A stretch of DNA of 64,000 nt from Hymenopus coronatus (taxonomy: Eukaryota > Arthropoda > Insecta > Mantodea > Hymenopodidae): contig CM060900.1 of the NCBI GenBank assembly GCA_030762935.1, positions 284,166,284 through 284,230,283 of the forward strand. Direction: 5' to 3'. The position numbers were made by a program, and so were the translations under genes. Below the pieces are notes generated by a model that worked only from the letters and a program-made list of their open reading frames with translations, had not been told where the DNA came from and searched no databases. Position 1 is the first letter of the stretch. Each line of letters begins with the position of its first letter. This document shows, in pieces, positions 10,079-20,959 of this stretch.

Positions 10079-10287
10079 AGCCACGGAATATTGATAATAC
10101 GGTAGATATCACCAGCTAGATGCGCATTAAACTTCCGTGCTGATGACGTCAGTCTTGCGAATAAACGAGAATCTCGTATTCTCAACTCTCTTCCTGCCAG
10201 TCATACGTTCAGCCACGGAATATGGAGTAATACGGTAGGTATCACCAGCTAAATGCGCATTAAACTTCCGTGCTGATGACCTCAGTT
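10079..10287. repeat. Direct repeat of about 75 bp, two copies 131 bp apart
   Basis: CAGCCACGGAATAT begins at 10,079 and again at 10,210. Each is followed by AATACGGTAG, ATATCACCAGCTA or GTATCACCAGCTA, then AATGCGCATTAAACTTCCGTG or a near match, then CTGATGAC. The copies differ at a few bases. The 55-bp spacer resembles part of the repeat at 39.32-39.39 kb (GTCTTGCGA...ATCTCGTA...CTGCCAG). The class is unknown. Confidence 0.75.
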
Positions 10288-10389
10288 GGTGTAGCGGTAG
10301 CCGGTTGCTCTCATTACAATGACAGTATTTATAGGATTTTGATTGTTCAAGTTTCTTGTGAGTGTTGTACTTGATGGATTCAGTTATAT

Positions 10390-11650
10390 ACAAGGGATGA
10401 TCGTTTCTCTCCAGATAATTCCAGCATTCGTTCCATACATTTTAACGAGGAAGATTATGAACAAAATTTAAAAGCGGAACTCCTCAAACTTGCTCCTAAA
10501 AGATTGAAAAGCATTGTTGTACCACATTTAAATTTAAAGTTGTCTAATGACTTGTATCAGAAAGTTAACAGACCTAAGAAAAGAAGACAAAACGGCTTCT
10601 AGACAGAGATGCAATACAAGAGTGAATGCTGTGTTAGAAGAAACAAACAGCAATTCTGAAGTAAATATAGTAAATATCTCCGAAAATCCTGTTACCTCTC
10701 CCTCGGCATTAAAACAGCATCTACAAATATAGAGGTCATTAAATCTGAAGTTAAAACACTTAGAAGTCACAATTTAAGATTAGAGAAGAAAATAAATTGC
10801 AAAAAGTACAATACGAAATGTATAAGTTAAGAAACGTTGAACGCGCATTCCAGCAAAGGTTCTCATTTTGCCAGCAGCAAGTTTTACTTACAGGTAGAAG
10901 TAAAAATTGGGACTCTGATGGCATTTCAAAGGAAATAATTTTGAGATGCATGTCTAACATGTGAGAGAATGCCTTAAATATCCTCTACCAAGTTTTATAA
11001 CCATCAAAGACGCTTGGCCCAATTCATCATATCACAGGAATCATTAAATGAAATGTGTACCTTTTACAACAGAAAGCAAGTTCTGTTAGTGAGTATGAGA
11101 AGGATCTTGTTCTGAGCTTTGATAAGATGAAAGTGAAATCCGATTTTAATATGACAACACAGAAGACACAAGTTGCGGTCTGCAGCTTAGCAGGAAAGTG
11201 AAAATTACCAATATACTACAATTTTGATGAGACAGTAACAAAAGAATTACTAACAGAAAGGCAGCTTTCAAAATCCGTTCCTTAGTCTGTGATATGGGAG
11301 GATCAGATAGGAAATTACTCTCAAACCTTGGAATTATAAGAGAAATCCTACATCTCGCATCCTTGTATAAAAGCTGAAAATCACCGCTTACGGGCTTTCT
11401 GCGACATTCGTCACGTGTTGAAATTATTCAGAAACCGTTTATTGGACGAAGGATTTGTTTTATATAATGGTAAAGACGTCACAAAAGATGTTTCTGAAAA
11501 GCACGTTTATGCTAAAAGATGCTATGAATTACGCCACAATCTCATGATACTTGCAGGCACTGAAAATCAAAAAGTTCGTCCTGCCATTTATTAGGCCGAA
11601 GAATATGAACAAGTGAAAATCAGAAAAACGGAAAATACCCGGAAACAAAC
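10390..11650 (+). pseudogene. P-element/THAP9-like transposase remnant
   Basis: Plus-strand frames give the C-terminal part of a THAP zinc finger (IRSIHFNEEDYEQNLKAELL near 10,422-10,485, then RLKSIVVPHL, matching the HF...AVPTIF end of THAP). They continue through a basic and coiled-coil stretch with IKSEVKTLRSHNLRLEKKI near 10,735-10,795. Further blocks are YEKDLVLSFDKMKVK near 11,092-11,140, VCDMGGSDRKLLSNLGI near 11,288-11,338 and LRAFCDIRHVLKLFRNRLLD near 11,390-11,450, ending GFVLYNGKDVTKD. This order matches THAP9/P-element transposases. The zinc-binding start of the THAP domain and the C-terminal catalytic part are missing, and stops interrupt several blocks. No terminal repeats were identified. 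Confidence 0.75.
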
Positions 11651-12079
11651 GCACTGATTTGGCGAGAAGGAAAATGAGGCAAGTGTACTACAACTGAATA
11701 AATAATTGCATATGTTCATGAAGCAGGAAACGCTACATCGGGTAATATATTTTATTGTATACCTACGGTTTTTTCCCGCAATACTTACTAATGTATTGAG
11801 TTATTTATTAATCCAGCTTTAAACTCTGTTAGAATGCAGTTATCAAACAGAAGAATTCCAGCAAGATACCTAAACAACTGAGAGCAACATATAGCTAGCG
11901 TGAGACATAGGCGCATATGGTGAGCCTTTACATTTAATATTTTAAACAATTGTTCCTTTAGTTTCAATGTAATGGTTAGAGCTGAACAAGTTATCTGTTC
12001 CTCCCCCCCCCCCGATTTGATAGGGAAAATCTGAATATATCTTTACACAGCACCATAGCTTTTAATTTGTTAACAATGG

Positions 12080-12725
12080 CCACAGCAGTAAGCACGCCGT
12101 GGCTGAGTATATACACCAGACGACGTCACGGCCAGCGTGTGCGAGAGAGAAATATGCGCGTAATACCTACCGTATACTCAACTTACCGTGACCATAGCTA
12201 CCTTTTTAGGCACGAACCTGCTCCTGTCTGTGCGCTCTGTGGGGAGGCACAGTTAGTTCTCATTTGTTGCTGGCACACTTTCGAATATCTATGGGCATGC
12301 CGGCCTCTTGCCGAGGTCCTGGCAGATGATCCAAGAGCAGCGGAGGGTTTTTTAATTCTTAACACAAGTTTTTTTTTACCTTGAGGTTTTAGTGTGCTAA
12401 CTGTATAATTACCTCGGCAGTTGAGCGCCCTTAAACACCATTATCTTCATGATCATATGCTAGCTGTATGCCATGGTAATGAAGCGGAATTTTAACTTTC
12501 AATTAGTTGGTTTTTAATCTTTCGGTTTTAATGTTACAGTTTTAGCCAGCTCTGATTTCAGGGCTGAATAGTTATTTTACTTTGGTTTTATACTGCCTTT
12601 ACCTTTACTTGTTACCTGTGTTTTATTTTTCAATGGTGTTTTATTAGTGGTTATTACCAGAATTTTATCATAAGGGCGCTAATGGCCTCGGTAGTTGAAC
12701 GCCCTTAAACATCATCACCACCAAT
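12080..12725 (+). mobile_element. 3' end of a non-LTR retrotransposon (5'-truncated)
   Basis: The reading frame at 12,067-12,384 ends in the C-terminal domain common to jockey/R1-like ORF2 proteins. It has YLFRHEPAPVCALCGEAQ with a CxxC motif, then the loop before the terminus, PLAEVLADDPRAAEGFL. A 3' UTR follows, ending in a short text present twice: TTGAGCGCCCTTAAACACCA near 12,422 and TTGAACGCCCTTAAACATCA near 12,687. The sequence then reads ATCATCACCACCA. Reverse transcriptase and endonuclease are missing, so this is a typical 5'-truncated insertion. Target duplications were not found. Confidence 0.65.
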
Positions 12726-14169
12726 TTCGAAACATGGGTCGTTGTTGCACCGCTGTCGTATAAATGTACCATAACTATAAACAGAGAGAAAGATACTGTG
12801 TACGCAGATGGTGTTTATAATGTAAAATTGGGACGGGATAGACTTTCATCATGATATCCAGTTTCAATCCCGTTTTGGATTGAAAGGGAAGTTTTTTTTA
12901 CCATGTTTCTGATAGACTACCTTACACACACAGATTGTCTTTACTCATATTTCCCATTCTTGAATACAAATACATACTCTTTGGGCACTTTAGGTCCCAG
13001 GAAAATTTATAGTTCGGTTGCAGCTTCCAAAAATTACCCGACATCTTTACTCGAAAACCCAAAGTACAGATTTTCACTTTTCGGCCTAAATGAAAACTGA
13101 TGGCCTTCAAACGGGAGCGCTCTCCCCTGCCACTGGGCAATAACCATTAACAAACCAAAGACGAGCCTGTACTGGGAGTGAGAGGCAACGTAGTAAATTC
13201 TCTGTAGCCTGGAGACTCGAAGACACTGCTTGCAAGTCGAGATTCGCGCCTCTGATAAGGGAACAATAAGTGGAGGACTTGGCAACTGCGAGGACTGGGT
13301 TCCAACCGCACACCACCTAAACCCTAGCTTAAAAGTCCAGCCGCAGAGGGTTATCATGTTCTGAAAAGCACTGTACTTACGCTGTATGACCCGGCGAACT
13401 TTATGGGTTGCCTTACATTTTTGAGAAATTGCGTCGCCCATATTTTCCAACGCTTAAATGCACTAATTATATAAACTGCCACCCTTTAATCGATATTGGT
13501 AGGGGACCTAAAGCTTAAACTGAGCTCATTTTCTCCTATTTCCAAACTCTATAAACAATAACTATGATATTAAATGTATTTTCCGGGCTTATAGGCCGTG
13601 GTCTAGTGGGTTTCGAAGTCCCTGACGTTTCGTCAAGGTCTGTGCTTAACATCTTTAAAGGTGAACCTAGACTGGTCAGAGCTCGAATTGATGTTCTTCG
13701 TCACCCTCTGGCAAAAACCGAAAAAAAAGTATGTATGTAAAATACGAGATTTATGTAATTCGAGATCTACGTAAGCTATCGTACAGAATTTCTCAGAGGA
13801 ATGGTAACTCAAGGGTCGGGTTTATAAATATATAGTTCAATAAACATTACATAATATACATAATACGATAAATTAAATAAGAGTTATTATTTAATCCAGA
13901 AACTACAACTGTGGTTATATTAAGTTACTACAAACGTTAAAAAAGCAAATAAAAGTTAATTAATGTAGGTGCCTTATATTAATATAATGTGCAGTTAGAT
14001 GCATTATTGAACATATGTGTAGTATTGATATCATAGATTTTGTTTTAACCACGTACATTATCATCATTATTATTAATAATAATGCTATTTTCTCAACAAT
14101 GATTCCAAAGAGGTTTCATACATAGCTTCCGATTTACCCGATGAATTCCATGAGACACCAACTCTTTAG
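12726..14169. other. Mostly unannotated; contains an unclassified repeat-like segment
   Basis: A moderately GC-rich segment at 13,090-13,340 and the segment at 13,580-13,680 (GCCGTGGTCTAGTGGGTTTC then GACGTTTCGTCAAGG) have the look of dispersed repeats, but I cannot assign a class. A small perfect hairpin, TTCAATCC/GGATTGAA, lies near 12,870. The stretch 13,740-14,100 is very AT-rich and featureless. Confidence 0.35.
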
Positions 14170-14279
14170 GTGTACAGTACAGAAAGGTCTGTTGTTCGAG
14201 GCATGTTGCATTGCGTACTGAACTCCACATCTTTGAATACGGTATACTCACGTATTGTGATACTGTACCCCTTCCCCAT

Positions 14280-14625
14280 GTGCGTCTTCAGGGGTGCAGT
14301 TGGCCCTGACTTCATTGTTATGAATGGCAAGGCTGGACCGCAGCGAACAACGCTGATGGAGGATGTCTTGGAACTAGAGAAATGAACTGGCCTGCCTGTT
14401 TCCGATTTAAATCACGCTGAGCACGTGTGTGATGCTTTGGGGAGACACATTGGTGTACCTCACATGCACCAATGATAATCCAACAGTTATCGACATCGCT
14501 GGTGAAGGAATGAAACTCCTGGCCACAAGAACTCTTTAAACAACCTTATGCCCAGCCTGGGAGCATGATTCAGAGCATGCATTGCAGTCCGTGGTGATCG
14601 TACACTCTATTAAGCACTATGTCGC
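14280..14625 (+). pseudogene. Tc1-like transposase, C-terminal fragment
   Basis: Plus-strand frames give RGAVGPDFIVMNGKAGPQRT near 14,290-14,350, which corresponds to the second catalytic block of Tc1-like transposases (usually LMDDNAxPHRT). Next come LMEDVLE, then GLPVSDLNHAEHVCDALGRH near 14,390-14,450 (usually WPAxSPDLNPIEHxWDxLGR), and a final CIAVRGDRT-like tail near 14,580-14,605. The catalytic D of the first block reads N, and a stop follows LELEK. Tc1 elements are cut-and-paste transposons inserting at TA. The N-terminal half and terminal repeats are not seen. Confidence 0.75.
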
Positions 14626-15407
14626 TAGTTTTGTAAATCTAGAAGGTCATCATATGACTTTGTGACTTCTGTAGCTTATTTTCTATGACTAAAATCGACA
14701 TTTCTGTTCGTCTCATTGCATATTTCGTCCAATTGTCTACTGTTGCAATTCCGTGTATGATGCAGATTTCATTGAGCTGTGTTACCTGGCAATTGCACAA
14801 CATGCGAATGTTACTTTCCAGTGTGTTTGTTCTTTTACATTTGTTGTATAAACCATGTTAAATATAAATGTATGTAAACAAACACTAAATAAATATTCCA
14901 TTTGGTGTATGCTATTATGAATAATGATGCAGAGGCAGTTTTTATATGAAAAAAGGGTCTTACGTTTGGCTAATGATGGGCTTGAATACCAAGCTTCTTT
15001 GTATCTGTAAACTTTGCAGGCAGAATACTGATTCCACAAACTATAGCATAACAGTTGCTGCAGTCAGAGGCTCAACTGTCATTTTCAACTATTTGCACTT
15101 ATACTTATGTTTTGTTTTTGCCACTTTCACTTTACCAGTTTACCACAACCAATTACATTTTCTCGTTTACATTGCTAATAGACTTTAGCATAGTTCATTA
15201 ATTATTTTTTGTCACATTTGGCAGTCCCTTCTCGAAAAAGTGGAAACACTTCATTGGTGTGTAGACAAGCACAAGGAGGTAAAGTAAAATGCATTAGATT
15301 CGGTTGTGATGGCGACAGGCGGCCACGAGAGCTGAGTGGCAAATATTCGGCATGAAAAGTCAAGACCTGTGGTTTGAATCCCAACATTTCTATAATAAGG
15401 TTAATGC

Positions 15408-15448
<41 letters not shown>
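15408..15448. repeat. (ATT)n microsatellite
   Basis: A pure ATT run of about 41 bp. It faces the complementary AAT run at 15,653-15,699 across about 205 bp. Confidence 0.9.
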
Positions 15449-15652
15449 GCATAGTTGTGAAGTCTATTTATGTTTAATGTCACTGCACTGGTTTACACAG
15501 AGGTAAACTGTGTCAAATTCAAATATTAGCATTTTGGGTATCATTTTAGTAGCACAAAAATAAAATTATATATATTTATAGAACTTGAACATATCTTCCT
15601 TAAACGAATCTAGCAAATGTGAAATGTTATTGCAGTGTGTGTACAGTATATG

Positions 15653-15653
15653 C

Positions 15654-15699
<46 letters not shown>
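15653..15699. repeat. (AAT)n microsatellite
   Basis: A pure AAT run of about 47 bp, complementary to the ATT run at 15,408-15,448, so the two could pair as a hairpin stem in single-stranded DNA. Confidence 0.9.
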
Positions 15700-15701
<2 letters not shown>

Positions 15702-15769
15702 AATAAAAAGATGCAAACTATTTTGGTTGACTTAGGCTTATTTAATGGGAAGACCACCAGTCTTGATGC

Positions 15770-16640
15770 TCAGTGACCTCATTGAGTCTCCGAAGTACGG
15801 AGGAAACTAAAGAGCTGCAGATTTGAGGTCATTTTCTCATACTCTCCCAGACCTGCGGACATGTTCTCTCAGTGCCTCTTTGGTGCGTTTTTGACGTTCC
15901 GAGTCCCGAACCATTAATGCCCAGACGTTCTCTATTGAGCTAAGGCTATTCTGAAACTAAAATGTATGAGCACTGCTGAAGCCAAGCGTATATGGTTTGA
16001 GATGTGTGCACACTGTTGTTATGCATGAAATGTATCACAGGTATTTTCTCTTCCGCAAAGATAGATATTGCACTGTTGGGAGCGTGCCTGGGAGTCCATA
16101 TTAGAGAAGACTTCAACAAGTTCACCTACTCCATTGCCACTCGTCCAACCACATATAGCTAAGCTGATCCTGCTACTCAGTGCAGCGGCCGCAACGCATT
16201 TGACCTCAGAAATAGTCTCCTATCCTCGTATGACGGAAACACTTTTTCATCAGACCACTTTATCATCTCCTAGAAGTCTTGAGTTGATGGCACATGATGA
16301 AAACGGAAGGCCGCGCGAACTTCCCTGTATTCCTGCTGAAGGGTCTCTTTCTCGCGGGCCTGAATATCGGATACCAGCAGCATAGAGTGGTCGACGGACC
16401 GCCTCAGCCCTTACTGGGAGATTTAGATTTCTCGCTATTCTTGTCGCCGGAAGGAACGGATTTTCATTGTGGACCTGTAGAATAGCTCTACCGTAGCCCT
16501 CCTTAGCCTTCCATGCCTTGGTCTTGTCTTAAGGTCCTCTTCATCCTCCTCCTGAAACCTTTTCACCCATAACAGCAGTCTCTTCTGCATGCCCAACTGT
16601 TTAACATATTTGTGGCATTGCACAGCCGCATTCCCATATA
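15770..16640 (-). pseudogene. Tc1/mariner-superfamily transposase, nearly full span, decayed
   Basis: Minus-strand frames from 16,640 down give an N-terminal helix-turn-helix (LGMQKRLLLWVKRFQEEDEE) with a KTRPRHGRLRR hinge near 16,500-16,600. Next is a QEYREVRAAFRFHH block near 16,290-16,340, then the first catalytic block WSDEKVFPSYEDRRLF near 16,215-16,257. A GxVGELVEV-like stretch follows near 16,115-16,135, then VIHFMHNNSVHTSQ near 16,005-16,033 (second catalytic block, D replaced by N, usually MHDNSxVHTS) and IENVWALMVRDSERQKRTKE near 15,880-15,940 (third block region, with NPIENVW degraded). Several frameshifts and stops are present. The span of about 870 bp fits an internally shortened Tc1-like gene. 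Terminal repeats were not found. Confidence 0.75.
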
Positions 16641-17166
16641 TTTACAATGCACCCCCTGGTTAACTATTCTGTATGGAATGGTGTGAGGAGTTCACCAATT
16701 GTCGGCTTTCAATATTGTCGATGTATATCGCTTATCCCTATTTCTTGTTTGCTTATTACTAGGTCGTAGGCCAATACAAAGTGATAACAATGGCACATAT
16801 CGATATCCTCCGATTCCACATTACGTTTTAAAACAAACCATAACACACTTAGAATAACGTGGTTAGTTCTTTGGAAATGGTTAGAATGTTCGCTAGTAAA
16901 ATTGGAATTCTAGGTTCAGATCTCGACTGAAGACTATTTTACGAACTATAATTACGTTTATTTCACACTCTCCCAGGATTGAGGAAGGTTTACTGGTGAG
17001 CATAAGTTGTTTGTGGTTGAAAGCAAGAGTAAAGTGAGTGTGTGTATGTTTGTGTGTATTAAAGTTTAGTGAGAAAAAACACAAAGATCGTAATTTGGTG
17101 ATATTGCTTCTAAACGCTGACTGCACAAGAAGTAAAGTAGGGGGGGTTGGGAACATCCCAAATATA

Positions 17167-18263
17167 GGGTCGGCTGAGTGCCGGGCCTCACACAGATATG
17201 GCGCCGCTTGATCAGTTAGACGGTAGCATCGTATAGTTTAACTATAGGCTAGCTTGTATCCATAGTTACAGGTCAATAGCTTCTTTAGTTTTCGAATAAC
17301 AGCATTTTAAACAAGACAACTTCAGAGTTTTCACGAAAAAGGAGGATTTGGAAAAGCGAGCAGTGATTAAATACTTTCATTTGAAAGGCTTAACGCCTAA
17401 AGAAATCAAGGAGGAAATGGACAGTACATTGAAAGACTCTGCCCCGTCATATTCAATGATAAAATAGGTGGGTTGCAGAGTTTAAAATGGGACGTACGAG
17501 CACTAGTGATGAGCCTCGCTCTGGACGCCCTGTAGAAGTGACAACTCCAGAGATCACTGAAAAAAAAATCATCGTTTATTATTGGAAGACCGCAGATTAA
17601 AGTTGTTTCAGATAGCAGAGGCTGTAAACATATCAAAAGAGGCGCAGGCAATATTTTAAGTATTGTTTTGGCTTTCACAGGGTCTGTGCAAGATGGGTGC
17701 CTCGTTTGTTGACATCTGATCAAAAGTTGCAAAGAAACACTTTCTGTTAAGAATGTGGAGCTCTCTCTTAAAAATCCCAGTGTATTTTTGAGACGGCTTA
17801 TTACCATGGATGAAACTTGGATGCATCACTACACTCCAGAAAGTAAATCACAAGTCAAAACAGTGGATTGCGCCAGGTAAACCAACTTCAAAAAAAGGTC
17901 AATTTGTTCAGTTAACAAGGTTATGGCGAGTGTTTTCTGGGATGCACAGGGAATTATTTTTATTGATTACTTGGAAAATGGTAAAAGTATCACTGGTGAC
18001 TACTACGCAAGCTTACTGCAACGTTTGAGTGATGAGGTGAAAAGAAAAAGACCTCCTTTGGCCAAAAAAAAAAAAAAAAATTAAATGCTCTTTTCATTGA
18101 GAGGCCCGGGACTTATCAGACATTGATAAATCACACTACAGAGATGGTTTAATTAAATTAAAACACCGATATGACAAATTAGCCTTTCTGGAGACCATGT
18201 TGAGAAAGAAAAAAATCTTTAAATGCTGTTTTCATTGAGAGGCCCGGGACTTATCAGCCGACC
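17167..18263 (+). mobile_element. Mariner element with matching terminal repeats
   Basis: The left end reads GGTCGGCTGAGTGCCGGGCC. The complement of the right end reads GGTCGGCTGATAAGTCCCGG then GCC. Apart from a 2-base gap and one substitution they match, so these are terminal inverted repeats of a roughly 1.1-kb element. TA lies just outside the left end but not clearly outside the right. A 38-bp segment containing the subterminal text AGAGGCCCGGGACTTATCAG occurs twice, at 18,082-18,119 and 18,220-18,257, with one mismatch. Confidence 0.8.
17325..18215 (+). pseudogene. Mariner transposase, internally rearranged
   Basis: Plus-strand blocks in order are RAVIKYFHLKGLTPKEIKEE (17,358-17,420), [20 protein letters not shown] near 17,468-17,528 (helix and hinge), RWVPRLLTSDQKLQ near 17,693-17,735, ITMDETWMHHYTPESKS near 17,800-17,850 (first catalytic D), QWIAPGKPTSKKG, VFWDAQGIIFIDYLENGKSI near 17,930-17,990, YYASLLQRLSDE, then a 17-A run at 18,064-18,080. 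The second and third catalytic blocks are absent. After the first 38-bp repeat the C-terminus HYRDGLIKLKHRYDK appears near 18,132-18,176. Several frameshifts lie between blocks. In live mariners this enzyme binds the terminal repeats and catalyses excision at TA. Confidence 0.8.
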
Positions 18264-18940
18264 TTCGTATTCGACTCCTAGATTCGATTCTTCATTCTCG
18301 GATTCTACCTAAATGAAGAAGCTCGTTTCTCAACGTATTTTAAAATATTCGAAAAGTATACGACATAAATGTTTTCTTTAACTGCAGCTACTTTACAGGC
18401 GTAAGCCAAATTTTGATTTGTGATTAAACCTAAGCAAAACATTCCTTTCACATCTTTCGTATACTTCATATTATTTCCACTAACGCAGGCTTGGAAAGTA
18501 AAAAACCATGTTGCTAATAACTGTTAGGATGCTACTAAACGCTGCAATTATGTACTTAGACTACTTCCGTCACCTGGTCACCACTATCACAAGTTTGTTG
18601 ATACCATTTGTTTAACGAGAGGAAATAGTCAATATTATCAGTGATTTAATTGTATACAAATTTAGACAATATAATTGTTACAATGCTAAAATAAACCACC
18701 CTAGAAGCAATTATCCTTGGTTAAATTAGCAGACGTCTCGACTTACAGATTTCAGTTGCATAAATGGCTTCTGCTAACATTGCAGAGTTTATCCTTTCTT
18801 GATCCACATGCAAATTGTAACAAGTAGGTGATTATAGAAAAAAAAAAAGAAAAAAACATTGTTTCTTAAACTAAGTTAACTATCAGGGGAGACGTCTATT
18901 CTAGACAGTAGTGGCGTTAAAATAGCAATGTGGAACATTG
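18264..18940. other. Unannotated AT-rich stretch
   Basis: Only A-rich runs near 18,840 and 18,850. No coding or repeat structure recognised. Confidence 0.35.
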
Positions 18941-18944
18941 AAGT

Positions 18945-19210
18945 AAAAAATATGATAACTTTCTGTTAGCTGTACAATCTATTCTTATAAAAGATTATTC
19001 TTCTATCTACACCATGCTGATCGAGATAAACATTAGCAGAAATTGTCTTACTGCTTGCTTCCATGTAAGTAGAAGAGAAATAGGGGAATGCATTAGGCTG
19101 AAGCGATAGTCAAATGTTTTAAAAGCTCATCGCTACGTGAAACAATTGAGACCAATACGTGTTATTTTTCTTTGCGCAGATTTAAATCCATTTATATTTT
19201 ATTTAAAATT

Positions 19211-19254
<44 letters not shown>

Positions 19255-19677
19255 GTTTGAGAAAAGTCAAAAACGGTCAACTCTACAAGAAAAACATAGC
19301 ATAAACCGTGTGTTTAAACGATATCTACATTTTCTGTGTATTAGTTTTTTTACTATCTCTTGCGATTTAAACGTTATGCAACATTTTGCAAAATTCATCC
19401 ACAATAAAGAGGTCTTCAAGGGCTACTCCCAGAAAATTCAAGATGTACATTTTGTCATGCAAACATCTTTAATATACGATATGTTAAACAAAATCGTTAG
19501 CTGTTTTTGAGAAAATCAAAAGATTAGAAATTGTTACCATGTAAAGTGTAGTTGGGGGTGGGGGATTTACTTGAAAAAAGTTTATTTCCGGCGAAATCTC
19601 GACATTGAATTCTTGGGTGGAATTAGTAGCTTTTCTAGCTACTATATAGATTGTATGTGCACATGGTCTAGAGGAAT
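18945..19677 (+). mobile_element. Family A repeat, copy 2
   Basis: The left part has CTGTTAGCTGTACA and CATTAGCAGAAATTGTCTTA. The middle has CTACTCCCAGAAAATTCAAG and CATGTAAAGTGTAGTTG. The right end has TTTATTTCCGGCGAAATCTC and GGATTT. It lacks the CA-repeat region and is therefore shorter than copy 1. A run of 41 T lies at 19,212-19,252. Confidence 0.65.
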
Positions 19678-20574
19678 TGAACGGCCTATCGCCTGATGCT
19701 TATGTAGATAAAAGCTGTGAACCCGCACTAGATGAAGGAACAAACAACGCGTATGCGACTCATACGTTGGAATTTTGACCCAAGATTCTTTCATGAGGAT
19801 TCTTTACGTCGTTTAAAATTCCTGACAATGGTCCCTGACAAAGCATTGCAGGAAGATGCACAATAATGTCAGTTTATTTAGGCATGGGTGTGTATTATCT
19901 TTTTCCGCATTCTTTAATACTTTTCTGTGATTTAGCACTTAATCAGTGTTTTCTCGCCTATAACAATGTAGCGGTGCATCCAAGCCATGTTGCTGCATGT
20001 TACACGTCCCACATTTTGTGATACTTGGTGGCAAAATGGCTTGTTCGGTTTTGCGTTAATTTTCTCCATCCACCTAAAAGCATAATTTTGGAAGCAGCCA
20101 CGCGCTTTATATGAGATAGCAGATTAGCCTAATGTTTACTACAAGCCTCAGGATATAAAATTTGCTGGGACATGAGAAGGACAAACATGCTTCATAGTTA
20201 CTTAGCCATTTAAACCAGGAATATATACGGCTTAGGACCGGTTTCATATTTTAAGCTTTACCCGAAGTTGTAGTGAGCTATGGGCGCCGTTAAACAAGGC
20301 CTACACTCAAGTCTAAGCTTTGTGAGTTTACAATTTTACAGCCACCTTCCCCTTTACTGAGCAGTACGATTCCACAGAACTGTTAAGTTGGTAATACTTA
20401 CGCATCCAGTGAGTTCCCATCATTCGTTTCGGGAAACACCGTCGTACATCTCGTAGGTTATCCAGCAACATTCAGTTAAAATGACCAAAAGTCAAAGCCA
20501 AAACGTTCTGCAAGCTTTGCTGCTCAAGTAGTCAGCTTGGACATTCTGACCAGCGTAAGCATACAACAGAGGGC
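19678..20574. other. Unannotated stretch
   Basis: No recognisable coding blocks, terminal repeats or tandem structure. Confidence 0.3.
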
Positions 20575-20578
20575 AACG

Positions 20579-20850
20579 GGGCCGTGCCGTGGCCGAGTGT
20601 TTAGACCACTCGCCTCTCGCCTAGACGACCCAGGTTCGATCCCAAGTGACCGCATGTGAGATTTGTAGTGGACAAAGTGGAGCAGGGGCAGGTTTTCTCC
20701 GGGTGCTACGGTTTCCCCCGCCATCAAATTCCACCGGCACTCCATCTTCATTTCATATATCACCAGTGTCAACGGCGGCGGTGCCACAAGTAGTAAAAGC
20801 GGGCGTTAAACACTACCAAAAGGTGCAAGCAATCGAAAAAATCACTGTGG
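20579..20850 (+). mobile_element. tRNA-derived SINE
   Basis: The head GCCGTGGCCGAGTGTTTAGA gives an A-box (TGGCCGAGTGTT), and the B-box GGTTCGATCCC lies at 20,633-20,643. Spacing fits a Pol III promoter from a tRNA-like head. The body continues through a GTTTCCCCCGCCATCAAATT-like region and GGCGTTAAACACTACCAAAA. Target duplications and the exact 3' end were not determined. Confidence 0.7.
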
Positions 20851-20959
20851 AGTAGGCAAAACCAAACGTGAGGGAAGAAACCCCCCAGGGGCCTACTACG
20901 GTAGGTACGGGATTGGCGCACCCGGTGTCCTGAACGAGCTCACCGCTATTTCATTGTCA

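Noticed and set aside
13034..13450. 138-codon minus-strand frame as a host exon
   Set aside because: No recognisable domain, and the segment looks like an unclassified repeat; not enough support.
13580..13680. Penelope-like element 3' region (GACGTTTCGTC text)
   Set aside because: The phrase looks familiar from dispersed repeats, but there is no RT or GIY-YIG coding nearby to support a class.
15202..15776. Frames with poly-Asn or poly-Leu
   Set aside because: Translations of ATT/AAT microsatellites, not proteins.
20633..20643. A functional tRNA gene at the GGTTCGATCCC box
   Set aside because: A- and B-boxes are present but no full cloverleaf with acceptor stem can be drawn, and the sequence continues into a SINE body.
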